A stretch of DNA of 64,000 nt from a bacterium. Its GTDB lineage: Bacteria; Pseudomonadota; Alphaproteobacteria; Caulobacterales; Caulobacteraceae. Of the stretch, positions 49,477 through 58,386 are shown in pieces; positions within the stretch are counted from its first letter, which is position 1, and the number at the start of each line of letters is the position of its first letter. Under the pieces are notes generated by a model that was given only the letters and a program-made list of their open reading frames with translations, made no database searches and was not told where the DNA came from. Location: NCBI GenBank assembly GCA_030824495.1, contig JAVBXP010000040.1, positions 1 to 64,000 of the forward strand, read 5' to 3'. The position numbers and the translations under genes were made by a program.

Positions 49477-51276
49477 TCAGGCGACGGAGCGCGTCGGCAA
49501 TTCGCTGCGCTCGGCGGCGATGGCGTCAGCCACGGCCCGTGCGACGGCCGCGACGCTGACCGGCTTGCGCAGGACAGTGTCGGCTCCGGCGTCCACGCAT
49601 TCCTTGGCCTCGTCCGCGTCCCCGCCGATAACCCCGACGATCGGAACGCGGGCGATATCGACGTCGAGCGCCCGGATCGCGGCGATGCAGGCCGGGCCGT
49701 CCATGTTCGGCATGCGACCGTCGATCATCAGCAGGTCGAACTCGCAGACCTTGGCCAATTCGAGCGCGCGACGACCATCAACCGCGTGGACCACCTGGTG
49801 CCCGAGTTGTTCGACCACCGCGCGCAGCATGGCGGCGTTGAGCCCGTCGTCCTCGGCGATCAAGACGCGCAGGCGAGTATGTGTCTCTCCGCCGCTGGGC
49901 GCGGGCACAAGGTCGAGTTCACGCTCGGGAGTGGCGGCCTGGTCATAGGGGAGTTCAAGTCGGAAGCAGGACCCGACGCCGAGCGCGCTGTGCCCGGAGA
50001 GCTCGCCGCCCATCAAGCGGGCAAGTTGGCGCGAGAGCGACAAGCCAAGGCCTGCGCCGGACGTTCCGGCGCTGGTGCGGGCGATGCGGCTGAAAGGTTC
50101 GAAGGCGCTTTCCAGCTCGTCGGCCGTCAAGCCGGGCCCGGTGTCTGCGACCTCGACGGCCAGCCGCCCGGAGGCGCTGAGTTCTATGCGGGCCTCGACT
50201 CGGCCGCGCACGGTGAACTTGAGTGCGTTGCCCAGCAAGTTGGCGAGAATCTGCCTTACCCGATGGGTGTCGGCGATTGTCGCGCCGGCGTCCTGGGCGA
50301 TGAGTTCGGGCGCCACGTGCAGGGTCAGCTCAAGACCCTTCATGGCTGCGTTCGGCCGGTTGAGCAGGACAAGGTCGCGCATCAGGGCCACGGCGTCGAA
50401 CGGGTGGGTGTCCACCTCCAGGCGGCCGGCTTCGGCCGTCTCCGAGTCAAGCGTGGTGTTGAGCACGGCGATCAAGTCGTTGGCCGCGTCGAGAGCGGCG
50501 GAGAGCTGTTCACGAGACGGCGCCGAGCGTCCGTTGGCGCCGACGGCGGCGGTCAGGACGTGAGCGACGCCGGTGAGGCCGTTGCGGATCTCGTGGCTAA
50601 GGGTGGCCACCAGATCAGACTTTGATTGGGCCAGCCGGCGGGCCTGTTCCATCTGTCCGGCGCGATCGGCGATCAGGATTTCACGCTCGGCGGCCAGGGC
50701 GAACTGGCGACGTAGGATCCGGTTGACGATAAGGGCGAGCGCAAGGGCCAGGGCGATCGCACCCCAGGACAAATTGGCCGTCGAGGCGCTCTCAGGATGG
50801 CTAAACAGGAAAAACAGAGGACCGGCAGCAGCGGCGCCGCCAACCAGCAGAAGGCTGGGCAGCCAGGGCGAGGCGAAGAAGATGATCAGCACCGCGCCAG
50901 CCACCGCGATCATCATCAACGGTTCGCGGGCCGGTCCCGCGCCCTCGGCGAAGGCGGCGATCTGCGCCACGGCGCTGGCCCAGATCAGGCCGCCCACCAT
51001 ATGTGCTTGGCCGCGACGAGTTTCATCGGCCCTGATTTCCGGACGCTTGAGCCAGCTGACGGCCGCGTAGAAGTAGCCCCAAGCCAGGGCGAAGATCCCG
51101 AAGGTCGCGGTCATCCACGCCGCGTTCGGCGCATGCGATCCGGCCCACACGTAGGCGGGCAGGGTGACGGTGAACACGGCCAGGGCGTAGGGCAGCAAAG
51201 CTGCTTGTGTATCAAGGGCTTGGTGGTTGGCCGACAGCCCGCCACGGGCGTGGGATTTCTGGGTCTCGACCAACAT
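49477..51276 (-). CDS. Membrane-bound hybrid histidine kinase
   Basis: A 599-residue kinase with about six N-terminal membrane segments (residues about 25-190) in place of a classical sensor domain, resembling a membrane-embedded sensor. The dimerisation helix carries His228 (TLSHEIRNGLTG), followed by the ATPase domain with LLGNALKF, DTGPGLTADE and GAGLGLSL. The receiver (about 465-585) holds Asp519 (LLMIDGRMPNMDG). The ATG at 51276 follows GAGGGA; a GTG at 51297 is possible. It is divergent from a DUF2336 gene and lies 2.1 kb from an Hpt gene, a possible phosphorelay partner. Confidence 0.92.
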   Translation of the reverse strand: MLVETQKSHARGGLSANHQALDTQAALLPYALAVFTVTLPAYVWAGSHAPNAAWMTATFGIFALAWGYFYAAVSWLKRPEIRADETRRGQAHMVGGLIWASAVAQIAAFAEGAGPAREPLMMIAVAGAVLIIFFASPWLPSLLLVGGAAAAGPLFFLFSHPESASTANLSWGAIALALALALIVNRILRRQFALAAEREILIADRAGQMEQARRLAQSKSDLVATLSHEIRNGLTGVAHVLTAAVGANGRSAPSREQLSAALDAANDLIAVLNTTLDSETAEAGRLEVDTHPFDAVALMRDLVLLNRPNAAMKGLELTLHVAPELIAQDAGATIADTHRVRQILANLLGNALKFTVRGRVEARIELSASGRLAVEVADTGPGLTADELESAFEPFSRIARTSAGTSGAGLGLSLSRQLARLMGGELSGHSALGVGSCFRLELPYDQAATPERELDLVPAPSGGETHTRLRVLIAEDDGLNAAMLRAVVEQLGHQVVHAVDGRRALELAKVCEFDLLMIDGRMPNMDGPACIAAIRALDVDIARVPIVGVIGGDADEAKECVDAGADTVLRKPVSVAAVARAVADAIAAERSELPTRSVA

Positions 51277-51437
51277 CAACGGATCCCTCGGCGGCACACG
51301 GGGACTCTAGCGTCGTAGGGTTGGCGAGTGGTTACGGCCCAGCAGAAATCCACAGGATAGACAGCAATCGTTCATTAAGCTTAACCGTGGAGGATGCGGG
51401 CTCGGGATCCTCGATCTCGAGTGGGGGCTAGGCAGGA

Positions 51438-52586
51438 ATGGCGATCACGCGCTCGGCGCTGACCGACGAGGATATTCGCACCTTGGTCAAGGGTGCGACG
51501 CCGGACGAACGCGCCGCCGCGGCCCATAAGATCTGCCGCGCTTTCGAGACCAATCCATTGACCGACGAAGACCGCGAGCGGGCGCAGGACATCCTGCGGG
51601 TGATGGCGCGGGATGCCGCCGACTTGGTGCGCCGCGCCTTGGCGGTGACGCTCAAGAGCTCATCCTTGGTCCCTCACGATGTCGCCATGCGCCTGGCGCG
51701 AGATATCGACAGCATCGCCATGCCGATGTTGGAGGCCTCGCCGGCCTTTACCGACGCTGATCTCGCCGAGATCGTGCGGATCGGTGGGCCAGTGCAGCAG
51801 GCGGCGATCGCCAAGCGGCCTCGGGTGTCCCAGACCCTGACACGGGCTTTCGCCGACCACGGCGGCGAACACGCCGTGGAGGTCGTCTGCGCCAACGATA
51901 ACGCCGATTTCGCCGAGCAGACCCTGCAGGCCATCGTCCAGAAGTTCGAACAGTCCGAACGCGTGCTCGCCGCGGTCGCCTACCGGGCCAGCCTGCCGTT
52001 GTCGGTAACGGAAAAGCTCGTCAGTCTGGTCGGCGACGAGGTGCGCGACCATTTGCTGAACCACCACGAGATTTCGGCTGAGCTGGCGCTGGAGGTCGTG
52101 GTTGGCGCGCGTGAGCGGGCGACGGTCGATCTGGTGGACCAGGCCGGCAGGACGGCGGACGTGAAGAACTTTGTCCAGCATCTGCACGCCAACGAACGGC
52201 TGACGGCCTCGCTGCTGCTGCGGGTCCTCGCGCACGGTCACATGACCTTCCTGGAGTGGGGACTGTCGGAACTGGCGAGCGTTCCACACCATCGCACCTG
52301 GCTGATGATCCATGACGCTGGGCCGCTGGGGCTGAAGGCGATCTATGACCGGGCCGGCTTGCCCGCGCGCCTCTACGCCGCGTTCCGCGCCGGGGTCGAT
52401 ACCTACCACTCAATGGAATTCGACGGCGGGACCCGTGATCGCGAGCGGTTCCAGGAGAAGATGCTCCAACGGTTTCTGACGCAGCCGGTCGTGCCGGGCC
52501 GCGATGATGTGGACTACCTGTTGGACAAGATGGACAAGCTTTCGCACGCGGCGCGAAGCTCTAGCCGGGCGACCGCCCAGGCTTAG
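51438..52586 (+). CDS. DUF2336 protein
   Basis: The 382-residue, mostly helical protein is of the DUF2336 type, common in Caulobacterales and other alphaproteobacteria. The conserved N-terminal pattern ALTDEDIRTLVKGATPDERA and the central LVPHDVAMRLARDIDSIAMPMLE, with repeated helices, suggest a HEAT-like solenoid. A second DUF2336 gene lies at 54787-55902, framing a Nudix hydrolase, an Hpt protein and NAD kinase. Function is not known; members have been connected with signalling mostly by context. It starts at an ATG with a weak AGG ribosome site. Confidence 0.85.
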   Translation: MAITRSALTDEDIRTLVKGATPDERAAAAHKICRAFETNPLTDEDRERAQDILRVMARDAADLVRRALAVTLKSSSLVPHDVAMRLARDIDSIAMPMLEASPAFTDADLAEIVRIGGPVQQAAIAKRPRVSQTLTRAFADHGGEHAVEVVCANDNADFAEQTLQAIVQKFEQSERVLAAVAYRASLPLSVTEKLVSLVGDEVRDHLLNHHEISAELALEVVVGARERATVDLVDQAGRTADVKNFVQHLHANERLTASLLLRVLAHGHMTFLEWGLSELASVPHHRTWLMIHDAGPLGLKAIYDRAGLPARLYAAFRAGVDTYHSMEFDGGTRDRERFQEKMLQRFLTQPVVPGRDDVDYLLDKMDKLSHAARSSSRATAQA

Positions 52587-52639
52587 GGTGTCCTTGCGTC
52601 ATGCTTGCGCCGCCGGACGGACGCTCGCAAGCTTATGAG

Positions 52640-53416
52640 ATGACCCCTTCGCAAGACATCAAGCCCGCCGCCACCATCCTGCTGCTGCGCGACGCTCCGG
52701 CGTTCGAGGTGCTGATGGTCAAGCGCCACCACCAGATCGATTTCGCATCTGGCGCGCTGGTGTTTCCCGGCGGCAAGAGCCATGCGGGGGACCATGACCC
52801 GGACTGGGCCGAGCACGCCCTGGGGTGGTCCGAATATGACGCCGAACAGCGGGGCCTGCGGATCGCGGCGATCCGCGAGGTCTTCGAGGAGGCGGGCGTC
52901 CTGCTTGGCCGGCGTCTGGATGGCTCGGCCATTGGCGGAGAGGCTTGCCCGCTTGATGTCCGCAAAGCGGTGGATGCGGGAGCTGTGGCGTTCCTCGACG
53001 TCGTGCGCGATCTCGGGGTTCGGCTTGACCTGAACGCCTTGACGATATTCGCCCGCTGGATCACGCCGCCGCTGACGCCCAAACGGTTCGACACCTGGTT
53101 CTATGTGGCCGATGCGCCCGACGACCAACTTGCCGCCTGCGATGGCCGCGAGACGGTGGACGCCGAGTGGATCGAGCCCAAGGAAGTGCTGCGGATGGCG
53201 GAGGCCGGCGAGCGCAAGGTGATCTTCCCCACGCGTATGAACGTTCAGCTGCTGGCCGAGGCCAACAGCGCCCAGGATTGCATCGATCGGGCGAAGGCCC
53301 GGACCTTGGTCACCGTGGAACCGCAGATTCGCGATCGAGAGGGGGGCAAGGTGCTCGTGCTGCCGGTCGACGCTGGCTATGGCGTTGTCGAAGAGCCGCT
53401 CGACCGGGTGATGTAG
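52640..53416 (+). CDS. Nudix hydrolase, NUDT19-like
   Basis: The 258-residue protein has a Nudix fold with an interrupted box: GALVFPGGK, then an insertion of about 35 residues, then IREVFEEAGVLLG carrying the metal-binding Glu residues. The insertion between the first glycines and REVFEEAG is typical of NUDT19/CoA-diphosphatase-like proteins. It would cleave a nucleoside diphosphate linked to another moiety, possibly a CoA derivative. The ATG at 52640 is chosen as the start nearest the domain; an ATG at 52601 would add 13 residues. It is convergent with the Hpt gene (6-base gap). Confidence 0.84.
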   Translation: MTPSQDIKPAATILLLRDAPAFEVLMVKRHHQIDFASGALVFPGGKSHAGDHDPDWAEHALGWSEYDAEQRGLRIAAIREVFEEAGVLLGRRLDGSAIGGEACPLDVRKAVDAGAVAFLDVVRDLGVRLDLNALTIFARWITPPLTPKRFDTWFYVADAPDDQLAACDGRETVDAEWIEPKEVLRMAEAGERKVIFPTRMNVQLLAEANSAQDCIDRAKARTLVTVEPQIRDREGGKVLVLPVDAGYGVVEEPLDRVM

Positions 53417-53422
53417 CTTGGC

Positions 53423-53893
53423 CTAGCCGGCCGCGGCGACCTTGCGTTCCAGTTCCTCGATCAGCACGCGGCCGACCGGATGTTCGTCAGTCTTGATGTC
53501 GTCGCGCACGGCGGCCTTGATGCCGTCGATGTGGGCGTCGACCAGCGCCATCGAGACCGTCAGGCGCTTGTCCTTGTCGTCGATCAGCCGGCAGAGCGAG
53601 GCGCCGATCCGCGTGATCAGCGGAAACTCGTAGGTCGTGCCTAGGCCCTTGAGGTCATGGGCGCGCAGATAGAGCGTTTCCATGGTTTCGACATTGACGC
53701 CTTCGTCGCGCACGCGCTGGCGAGCGGCGTCGAGCTTGACGACCTCGTCGTTCAGCCACTGCGTGAAGTTTCCCGACAGGCTTTTCAGCGCCGCCTCAGC
53801 CTTGGCGATCGCGCTCGGATCGATAGCGCCAAACCGGCCGCCGAGCTTCAAGCGAAGGCTGGGCGGTTGGGTGACCGGGTTCTGCTGGCTCAC
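53423..53893 (-). CDS. Hpt-domain phosphotransfer protein
   Basis: The 156-residue helical protein has a histidine phosphotransfer motif, RAHDLKGLGTTYEFPLI, with phospho-accepting His79, preceded by a helix-rich N-terminus and followed by the last two helices of the four-helix bundle. Single-domain Hpt proteins relay phosphate from the receiver of a hybrid kinase to a response regulator. Candidate donors are the hybrid kinases at 49477 and 33944. No response regulator is encoded here. NAD kinase lies 77 bases upstream on the same strand, so the two may be cotranscribed. Confidence 0.85.
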   Translation of the reverse strand: MSQQNPVTQPPSLRLKLGGRFGAIDPSAIAKAEAALKSLSGNFTQWLNDEVVKLDAARQRVRDEGVNVETMETLYLRAHDLKGLGTTYEFPLITRIGASLCRLIDDKDKRLTVSMALVDAHIDGIKAAVRDDIKTDEHPVGRVLIEELERKVAAAG

Positions 53894-53970
53894 AACGCTC
53901 TCCTGGAACAGTCGTAAGACAGACTAGGCTCGATGCGTTAACAACGAATGGAGCCTGTAATACGCTGTAG

Positions 53971-54753
53971 TTAAACGGAAAACTGCTCTGCGAGCACGCG
54001 TTCCTCTAGGCTGCGCCCGGCGTCGAACAGCATGTGCAAGGCCACGTCGCGATTTTCGGCGATGTGGACTTCCACCACGTCCCGCACCTCGAAATTGTCG
54101 GCTACGGCGCTGACGGGGCGCTTGTCGGCCTCAAGAATTTCGAAGGTGACGCGCGCGGTATGGGCCAGTAGAGCGCCGCGCCAGCGGCGAGGGCGGAAGG
54201 CGCTGATGGGCGTCAGGGCCAGGACCTTGGCGTCGAGGGGGATGATCGGGCCGTGGGCCGACAGGTTATAGGCCGTCGATCCCGCCGGGGTCGCGACCAG
54301 GGCTCCGTCGCAGGAAAGCTCCCCCAGCCGAACCTTGCCGTCGATGGAGATGCGCAGCTTGGCGGTCTGGCGTGTCTGGCGCAGCAGCGACACCTCATTC
54401 ATCGCGATCGCGCGGTGTTCCTGGCCGTGGACGTCGATCGCAAACATCGACAGCGGGTGGATAATGGCGCGTTCGGCGGCGTTGATCCGCTCCAGCAGCC
54501 CGTCCTCGCTGTACTCGTTCATCAGGAAGCCCACCGAGCCACGATTCATGCCGTAGATCGGTCGTTGGTTGCCCAGGTTCTCGTGGAGGGTCTCGAGCAT
54601 GAACCCGTCCCCGCCCAGGGCGACAATGACCTGGGCCTGGTCAGGGCTGGCCTGACCATAGCGCGCGATCAACGCATCCTTGGCTTCCAGGGCCTCGGGG
54701 CGGTCGCTGGCCGTGAAGGCGAGGCGGGTTACGAAAGGCTCAGGCTTGAACAT
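53971..54753 (-). CDS. nadK: NAD kinase
   Basis: NAD kinase phosphorylates NAD to NADP with ATP and is normally essential. The 260-residue protein has the catalytic GGDG at residues 47-50 (Asp49), [21 protein letters not shown] and the nucleotide-binding [13 protein letters not shown], in the right order and at the usual size. The ATG at 54753 gives the expected N-terminus. It is followed by the Hpt gene and preceded, on the same strand, by a DUF2336 gene 33 bases away, so the three may form one transcript. Confidence 0.95.
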   Translation of the reverse strand: MFKPEPFVTRLAFTASDRPEALEAKDALIARYGQASPDQAQVIVALGGDGFMLETLHENLGNQRPIYGMNRGSVGFLMNEYSEDGLLERINAAERAIIHPLSMFAIDVHGQEHRAIAMNEVSLLRQTRQTAKLRISIDGKVRLGELSCDGALVATPAGSTAYNLSAHGPIIPLDAKVLALTPISAFRPRRWRGALLAHTARVTFEILEADKRPVSAVADNFEVRDVVEVHIAENRDVALHMLFDAGRSLEERVLAEQFSV

Positions 54754-54786
54754 GGCCGGGCAGAAGTCCGTGAAACGCGCGATCCG

Positions 54787-55902
54787 TCAACCGATCAGCG
54801 CATAGCGGAAGGCGGCCCCGGCGACATCAGGGTTAAATGGGCCAAATGCGCCGTTTGCGCGGCGGGCGCCTTCCGGTCCGCCTCCGGGCCGGCCGGCGTT
54901 CAGATCGCGCACCAGCGTCAGGAGAGTAGGGAAGACGCTGCGGTCGATGCCGACCGAGGCGCAAGCGAGGGCCAGCAGCTCCGGGTGATCGGAATTGACG
55001 GCGCGCTCGACCTGTTCGGGCTCGAACCGCCCCAGCATCGCCAGCCCGGCGATGAACAGCGACAGGTTCCGATCTTTTAGGGCGCGTAGAAGATAGCCGG
55101 GGCTGAGTTGCCCGGACATGTTGAGCTTTGCGACCAGGCGCTGTTCCATCTCGTCGCGTGCGCTGGTTCGCGCCTCCGCCACGATGTCATCGGTGTCGAC
55201 CGGTACGCCGCCGTGCGCCTCCTGCACCGCCAGGCCGATGGCGGCGTCGAGGGCGTCGGCGTCCAAGCGGAAACGGCCGATCAGCGACTGCCGCAGGGCT
55301 TGGCCGACCCAGACATAGAGTTCGCGCGCCAGACCATCGGTGAGCGCCGGGTGACGCGCAAGCAGCGAGCGCATCGCCGCGATCCGCTCCGAAGCCTTCA
55401 CCATCTCCGAGAGTTCGTCGGGACCCACCTCGGCAGTCTCGTTGCCGGCCAGGGCGGTCAGGACGGCCGGCTCGCTCTGCTGCAGGATGGCGGCGACGAC
55501 AGGCCGGCCGATCCTGGGCCGTCGCGCAACCTCGATCTGGTGTTCGATGGTCGCTTCCAGCACCAACCGGACCAGGTCCTGATCCTTCAGCACCGGGCTG
55601 ACCGCGATGATCGGCCGGGCGATCTCGATATCGTCAAAGGCCAGGACGCTGACCAGGGCCGACGGGGCCCACGTCGCGCTCGCCAGCTTTTCAGAGAGCC
55701 GGCGGCGAATATCCCATTCGGCCTCGACCACGAGGTTCATGAAGATCGACTGTAGTTGCGCCTGGATCGGCGCAGACGACAGTTGGGTCTTGTCGCTCGC
55801 GCCGCACAGATCGACGACGGCGAGCAGGAGCCGCTCACGGTCGGCTGGCGCGCGGCTACGCGCCAGATTCAGCAGTGCGTCGGTGTTGGCGGTCACGCTC
55901 AA
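54787..55902 (-). CDS. DUF2336 protein, second copy
   Basis: The 371-residue helical protein shares the DUF2336 layout with the one at 51438-52586: an N-terminal helix pair, the central FMNLVVEAEWDIRRRLSEKL, then EIARPIIAVSPVLKDQDLVR and EHQIEVARRPRIGRPVVAAI, whose repeats parallel the first copy. The start is a TTG at 55902 or a GTG at 55896. A late stretch rich in Gly and Asn (GRPGGGPEGARRANG) looks disordered. NAD kinase begins 33 bases downstream on the same strand. Function unknown. Confidence 0.82.
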   Translation of the reverse strand: MSVTANTDALLNLARSRAPADRERLLLAVVDLCGASDKTQLSSAPIQAQLQSIFMNLVVEAEWDIRRRLSEKLASATWAPSALVSVLAFDDIEIARPIIAVSPVLKDQDLVRLVLEATIEHQIEVARRPRIGRPVVAAILQQSEPAVLTALAGNETAEVGPDELSEMVKASERIAAMRSLLARHPALTDGLARELYVWVGQALRQSLIGRFRLDADALDAAIGLAVQEAHGGVPVDTDDIVAEARTSARDEMEQRLVAKLNMSGQLSPGYLLRALKDRNLSLFIAGLAMLGRFEPEQVERAVNSDHPELLALACASVGIDRSVFPTLLTLVRDLNAGRPGGGPEGARRANGAFGPFNPDVAGAAFRYALIG

Positions 55903-56024
55903 ACCCGCATCCCGGCGATCAGGCGCCTAGCTTCGAATCTACGCCTGGCGGATGAAAACATGATTACTAGCTGTTGAGCATGCGGCGCTGGCCATCGCGA
56001 ACGCTTGCCGGATAGGGGCGTGAG

Positions 56025-57524
56025 ATGTCTGAACCGCTGATTTTGGCCCTGGACCAGGGTACGACCTCGACGCGGGCGATCCTGTTCGACGCCAAGGGCG
56101 CTCCGCTCGCCGACGCTGGTCGGCCGCTGGAGCAGTTCTATCCCGAAGACGGCTGGGTCGAGCACGACGCCGAGCAGATATTCGAGACCTCAGTCGCCGT
56201 GATGCGGGAAGCGATCGCCAAGTCGGGCCGGTCGATCACCGACGTCGTGGCCATCGGCATCACCAACCAGCGCGAGACGGTGGTGATCTGGGACAAGGCG
56301 AGCGGCAAGCCGATCTATCGCGCCATCGTCTGGCAGGACCGTCGTACCGCCGCGACGTGCGAGCGCCTGCGCGCGGCCGGCAAGGAGAGCCGGGTCACCG
56401 ACATCACCGGCCTGCTGCTCGACCCCTATTTCTCCGGCACCAAGATCGCCTGGATCCTAGACCACGTGCCGGGTGCAAGGGCCCGGGCCGAGGCCGGCGA
56501 ACTGCTGGTCGGCACCATGGACTGTTGGGTGATCTGGAAACTGACGGGCGGCGCCTCGCACGTCACCGACGCGACCAACGCCTCGCGGACCCTGCTGTTC
56601 GACCTGAAGGCGCAGGCCTGGTCAGCTGAGATGCTGGAGATGCTGAACGTTCCGGGCGCGCTGATGCCCAAGGTGCTGGACTGCGCCGACGCCTTCGGCG
56701 TCACCGAGCCGGAGCTGCTGGGCCGGGCGATCCCGATCTGCGGCGTCGCCGGTGATCAGCAGGCCGCATTGATGGGGCAGGGCTGTATTCGGGCCGGCGA
56801 GATGAAGGCCACCTATGGGACCGGCTGCTTCTTGCTGGTCAACACCGGTGAGCATCTGGCCCCCTCGCGCTCACGCTTGCTCACTACCGTTGCGGCACGG
56901 CTGAAGGGTCGGACCACCTACGCCTTGGAGGGATCGATCTTCATCGCCGGGGCGGCCCTGCAATGGGTGAACGAGGGGCTTAAGGTCGATGGCGGCGGCG
57001 CTGGCGTCGAGACGCTGGCTCAGACCGCGAAGGAGGATCATGGCGTGGTGCTGGTGCCGGCGTTCACAGGTCTGGGCGCGCCGTGGTGGGACGCCAACGC
57101 GCGGGGCGCGATCTTCGGCATGACCCGCGATTCCGGAATTGCGGAAATCGCACATGCCGCCTTCGACGCCTGCGCGCTGCAGACCAGGGACCTGATCGAA
57201 GCCATGCGCGCCGATGCGCCAGGCGCGTTTGGCCGGGGTGTGGAACTGCGGATCGATGGCGGCATGTCGCGCAGCGTCTGGTTCAGCCAGCGGCTGGCCG
57301 ACCTGACGGGCGTGGCGGTGGGCCGGGCCACCTATCTGGAGATGACCGCGCTGGGCGCCGCCCTGTTCGCCGGGATCGGGGCCGGGCTCTACGCCAACGC
57401 CGAGGAAGCGGTTGCGGCTCGACCGACCACCGAGCGTTTCGAGCCTTCGCCGGACAGCCACAGCCGTGAGGCCGCCTATGCGCGCTGGCTGGACGCGGTG
57501 GCGAGGGTCCGGACCGAAACCTAG
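56025..57524 (+). CDS. glpK: Glycerol kinase
   Basis: Glycerol kinase converts glycerol to glycerol-3-phosphate with ATP. The 499-residue FGGY-family protein has DQGTTSTRAILFD (residues about 8-20), VIWDKASGKP, QDRRTAATCERL, GTMDCWVIWKLTGG, GVAGDQQAALMGQ and YGTGCFLLVN. The C-terminal FGGY domain has ALEGSIFIAGAALQWV and RIDGGMSRSVWFSQ. The length is usual for GlpK. No glpF, glpD or regulator is adjacent, so it stands alone. Its stop overlaps that of the convergent CHRD gene. Confidence 0.96.
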   Translation: MSEPLILALDQGTTSTRAILFDAKGAPLADAGRPLEQFYPEDGWVEHDAEQIFETSVAVMREAIAKSGRSITDVVAIGITNQRETVVIWDKASGKPIYRAIVWQDRRTAATCERLRAAGKESRVTDITGLLLDPYFSGTKIAWILDHVPGARARAEAGELLVGTMDCWVIWKLTGGASHVTDATNASRTLLFDLKAQAWSAEMLEMLNVPGALMPKVLDCADAFGVTEPELLGRAIPICGVAGDQQAALMGQGCIRAGEMKATYGTGCFLLVNTGEHLAPSRSRLLTTVAARLKGRTTYALEGSIFIAGAALQWVNEGLKVDGGGAGVETLAQTAKEDHGVVLVPAFTGLGAPWWDANARGAIFGMTRDSGIAEIAHAAFDACALQTRDLIEAMRADAPGAFGRGVELRIDGGMSRSVWFSQRLADLTGVAVGRATYLEMTALGAALFAGIGAGLYANAEEAVAARPTTERFEPSPDSHSREAAYARWLDAVARVRTET

Positions 57525-58120
57525 CTGACGAGCAGCGGCGTTCGCCGACGCCGGACCGCCGCGCCGACAAGGCCAAAGCCGGTGATCATCAGCGCCCAGG
57601 TTCCAGGCTCAGGCACCGCGGCGAACTGTCCGCGGATCTCACCGCCTGGGAAGGCGGTGGTGTGCAGGTTGAGGTAGGCCTGGCCACTGTTCAAGCCGGC
57701 GAAGAGCGCCGCCTCCGCGCTCGCCGCCGTGCCGCCGCTGCCGGCCACGAATGGCGAGTTGTAGGTGTTGAGCTGAGTCAGATCGAAGACGTTCATGTAG
57801 CTGCCGCTGGTGACCCCGGTCGGAAAGCCGGTGAAGCTCGGGGTCATGGTCGATACCCCGGCGTTGGCCGGCGGCGCGGCGCAGCAGTGGATATGAGCCG
57901 CGGTCGTTGGCGCGGTCAGACCCTGGAACGTCACCGATAGGGTCATGGTGTGGGCGACGGTGTCGAAGGTCAGGGTCGCTTGGCCGGTCCCGGGACTGGC
58001 GTTCACCGGGTTCTCGTTCGTACCAGCGAGGGTTGTCTTGTAGACGGTGGCGGCCTCAGAGGCGCCGCCGAAAGAAAGTCCGGCGACGAGGGCCAGCATC
58101 TTGATGGAATTATGGGGCAT
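57521..58120 (-). CDS. CHRD-domain protein with PEP-CTERM sorting signal
   Basis: The 199-residue exported protein has a signal peptide (IKMLALVAGLSFGGASEA, about residues 6-23) and a CHRD domain (YKTTLAGTNENPVNASPGTG, AHIHCCAAPPANAG, YLNLHTTAFPGGEIRGQF). The C-terminus is a PEP-CTERM sorting motif, VPEPGTWALMITGFGLVGAA, followed by RRRR. This tail type is read by an exosortase, which is not encoded in the window. CHRD domains occur in surface and secreted proteins; their role is unclear. A good ribosome site (GGAGG) precedes the ATG. Confidence 0.88.
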   Translation of the reverse strand: MPHNSIKMLALVAGLSFGGASEAATVYKTTLAGTNENPVNASPGTGQATLTFDTVAHTMTLSVTFQGLTAPTTAAHIHCCAAPPANAGVSTMTPSFTGFPTGVTSGSYMNVFDLTQLNTYNSPFVAGSGGTAASAEAALFAGLNSGQAYLNLHTTAFPGGEIRGQFAAVPEPGTWALMITGFGLVGAAVRRRRTPLLVS

Positions 58121-58386
58121 ATTGACCTCCGCATTGCATTTTCAATTGCAGAACTAAGTCAAAGCTTCACCGGAAGACCGTTAGAGGTTGTTTTGGGCGG
58201 CAAAGTCATTTTACGCTCGCCAAAATATTCTATTTGAAATGCAATACTCATGGCCGCCAACTCGGAGTCAACGCTGCAGTGAGCGTGGTTCAATAGCCCG
58301 GACGCTGAAACCCCGTGCTTGACGCTGGCGGCCAGCGGCGCGACGCTGATGATCAACGATCAGACAGAAGACTAAGGGAGGCCGCG
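58121..58386. other. AT-rich divergent intergenic region
   Basis: This 266-base gap between the CHRD protein and the class II aldolase-like gene is clearly richer in A and T than its surroundings. It contains ATTGCATTTTCAA (58133-58145) and, about 90 bases on, TTGAAATGCAAT (58234-58245), an inverted copy lacking one base. These could be operator halves or parts of opposing promoters. Nothing that codes or folds strongly was seen. Confidence 0.5.
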
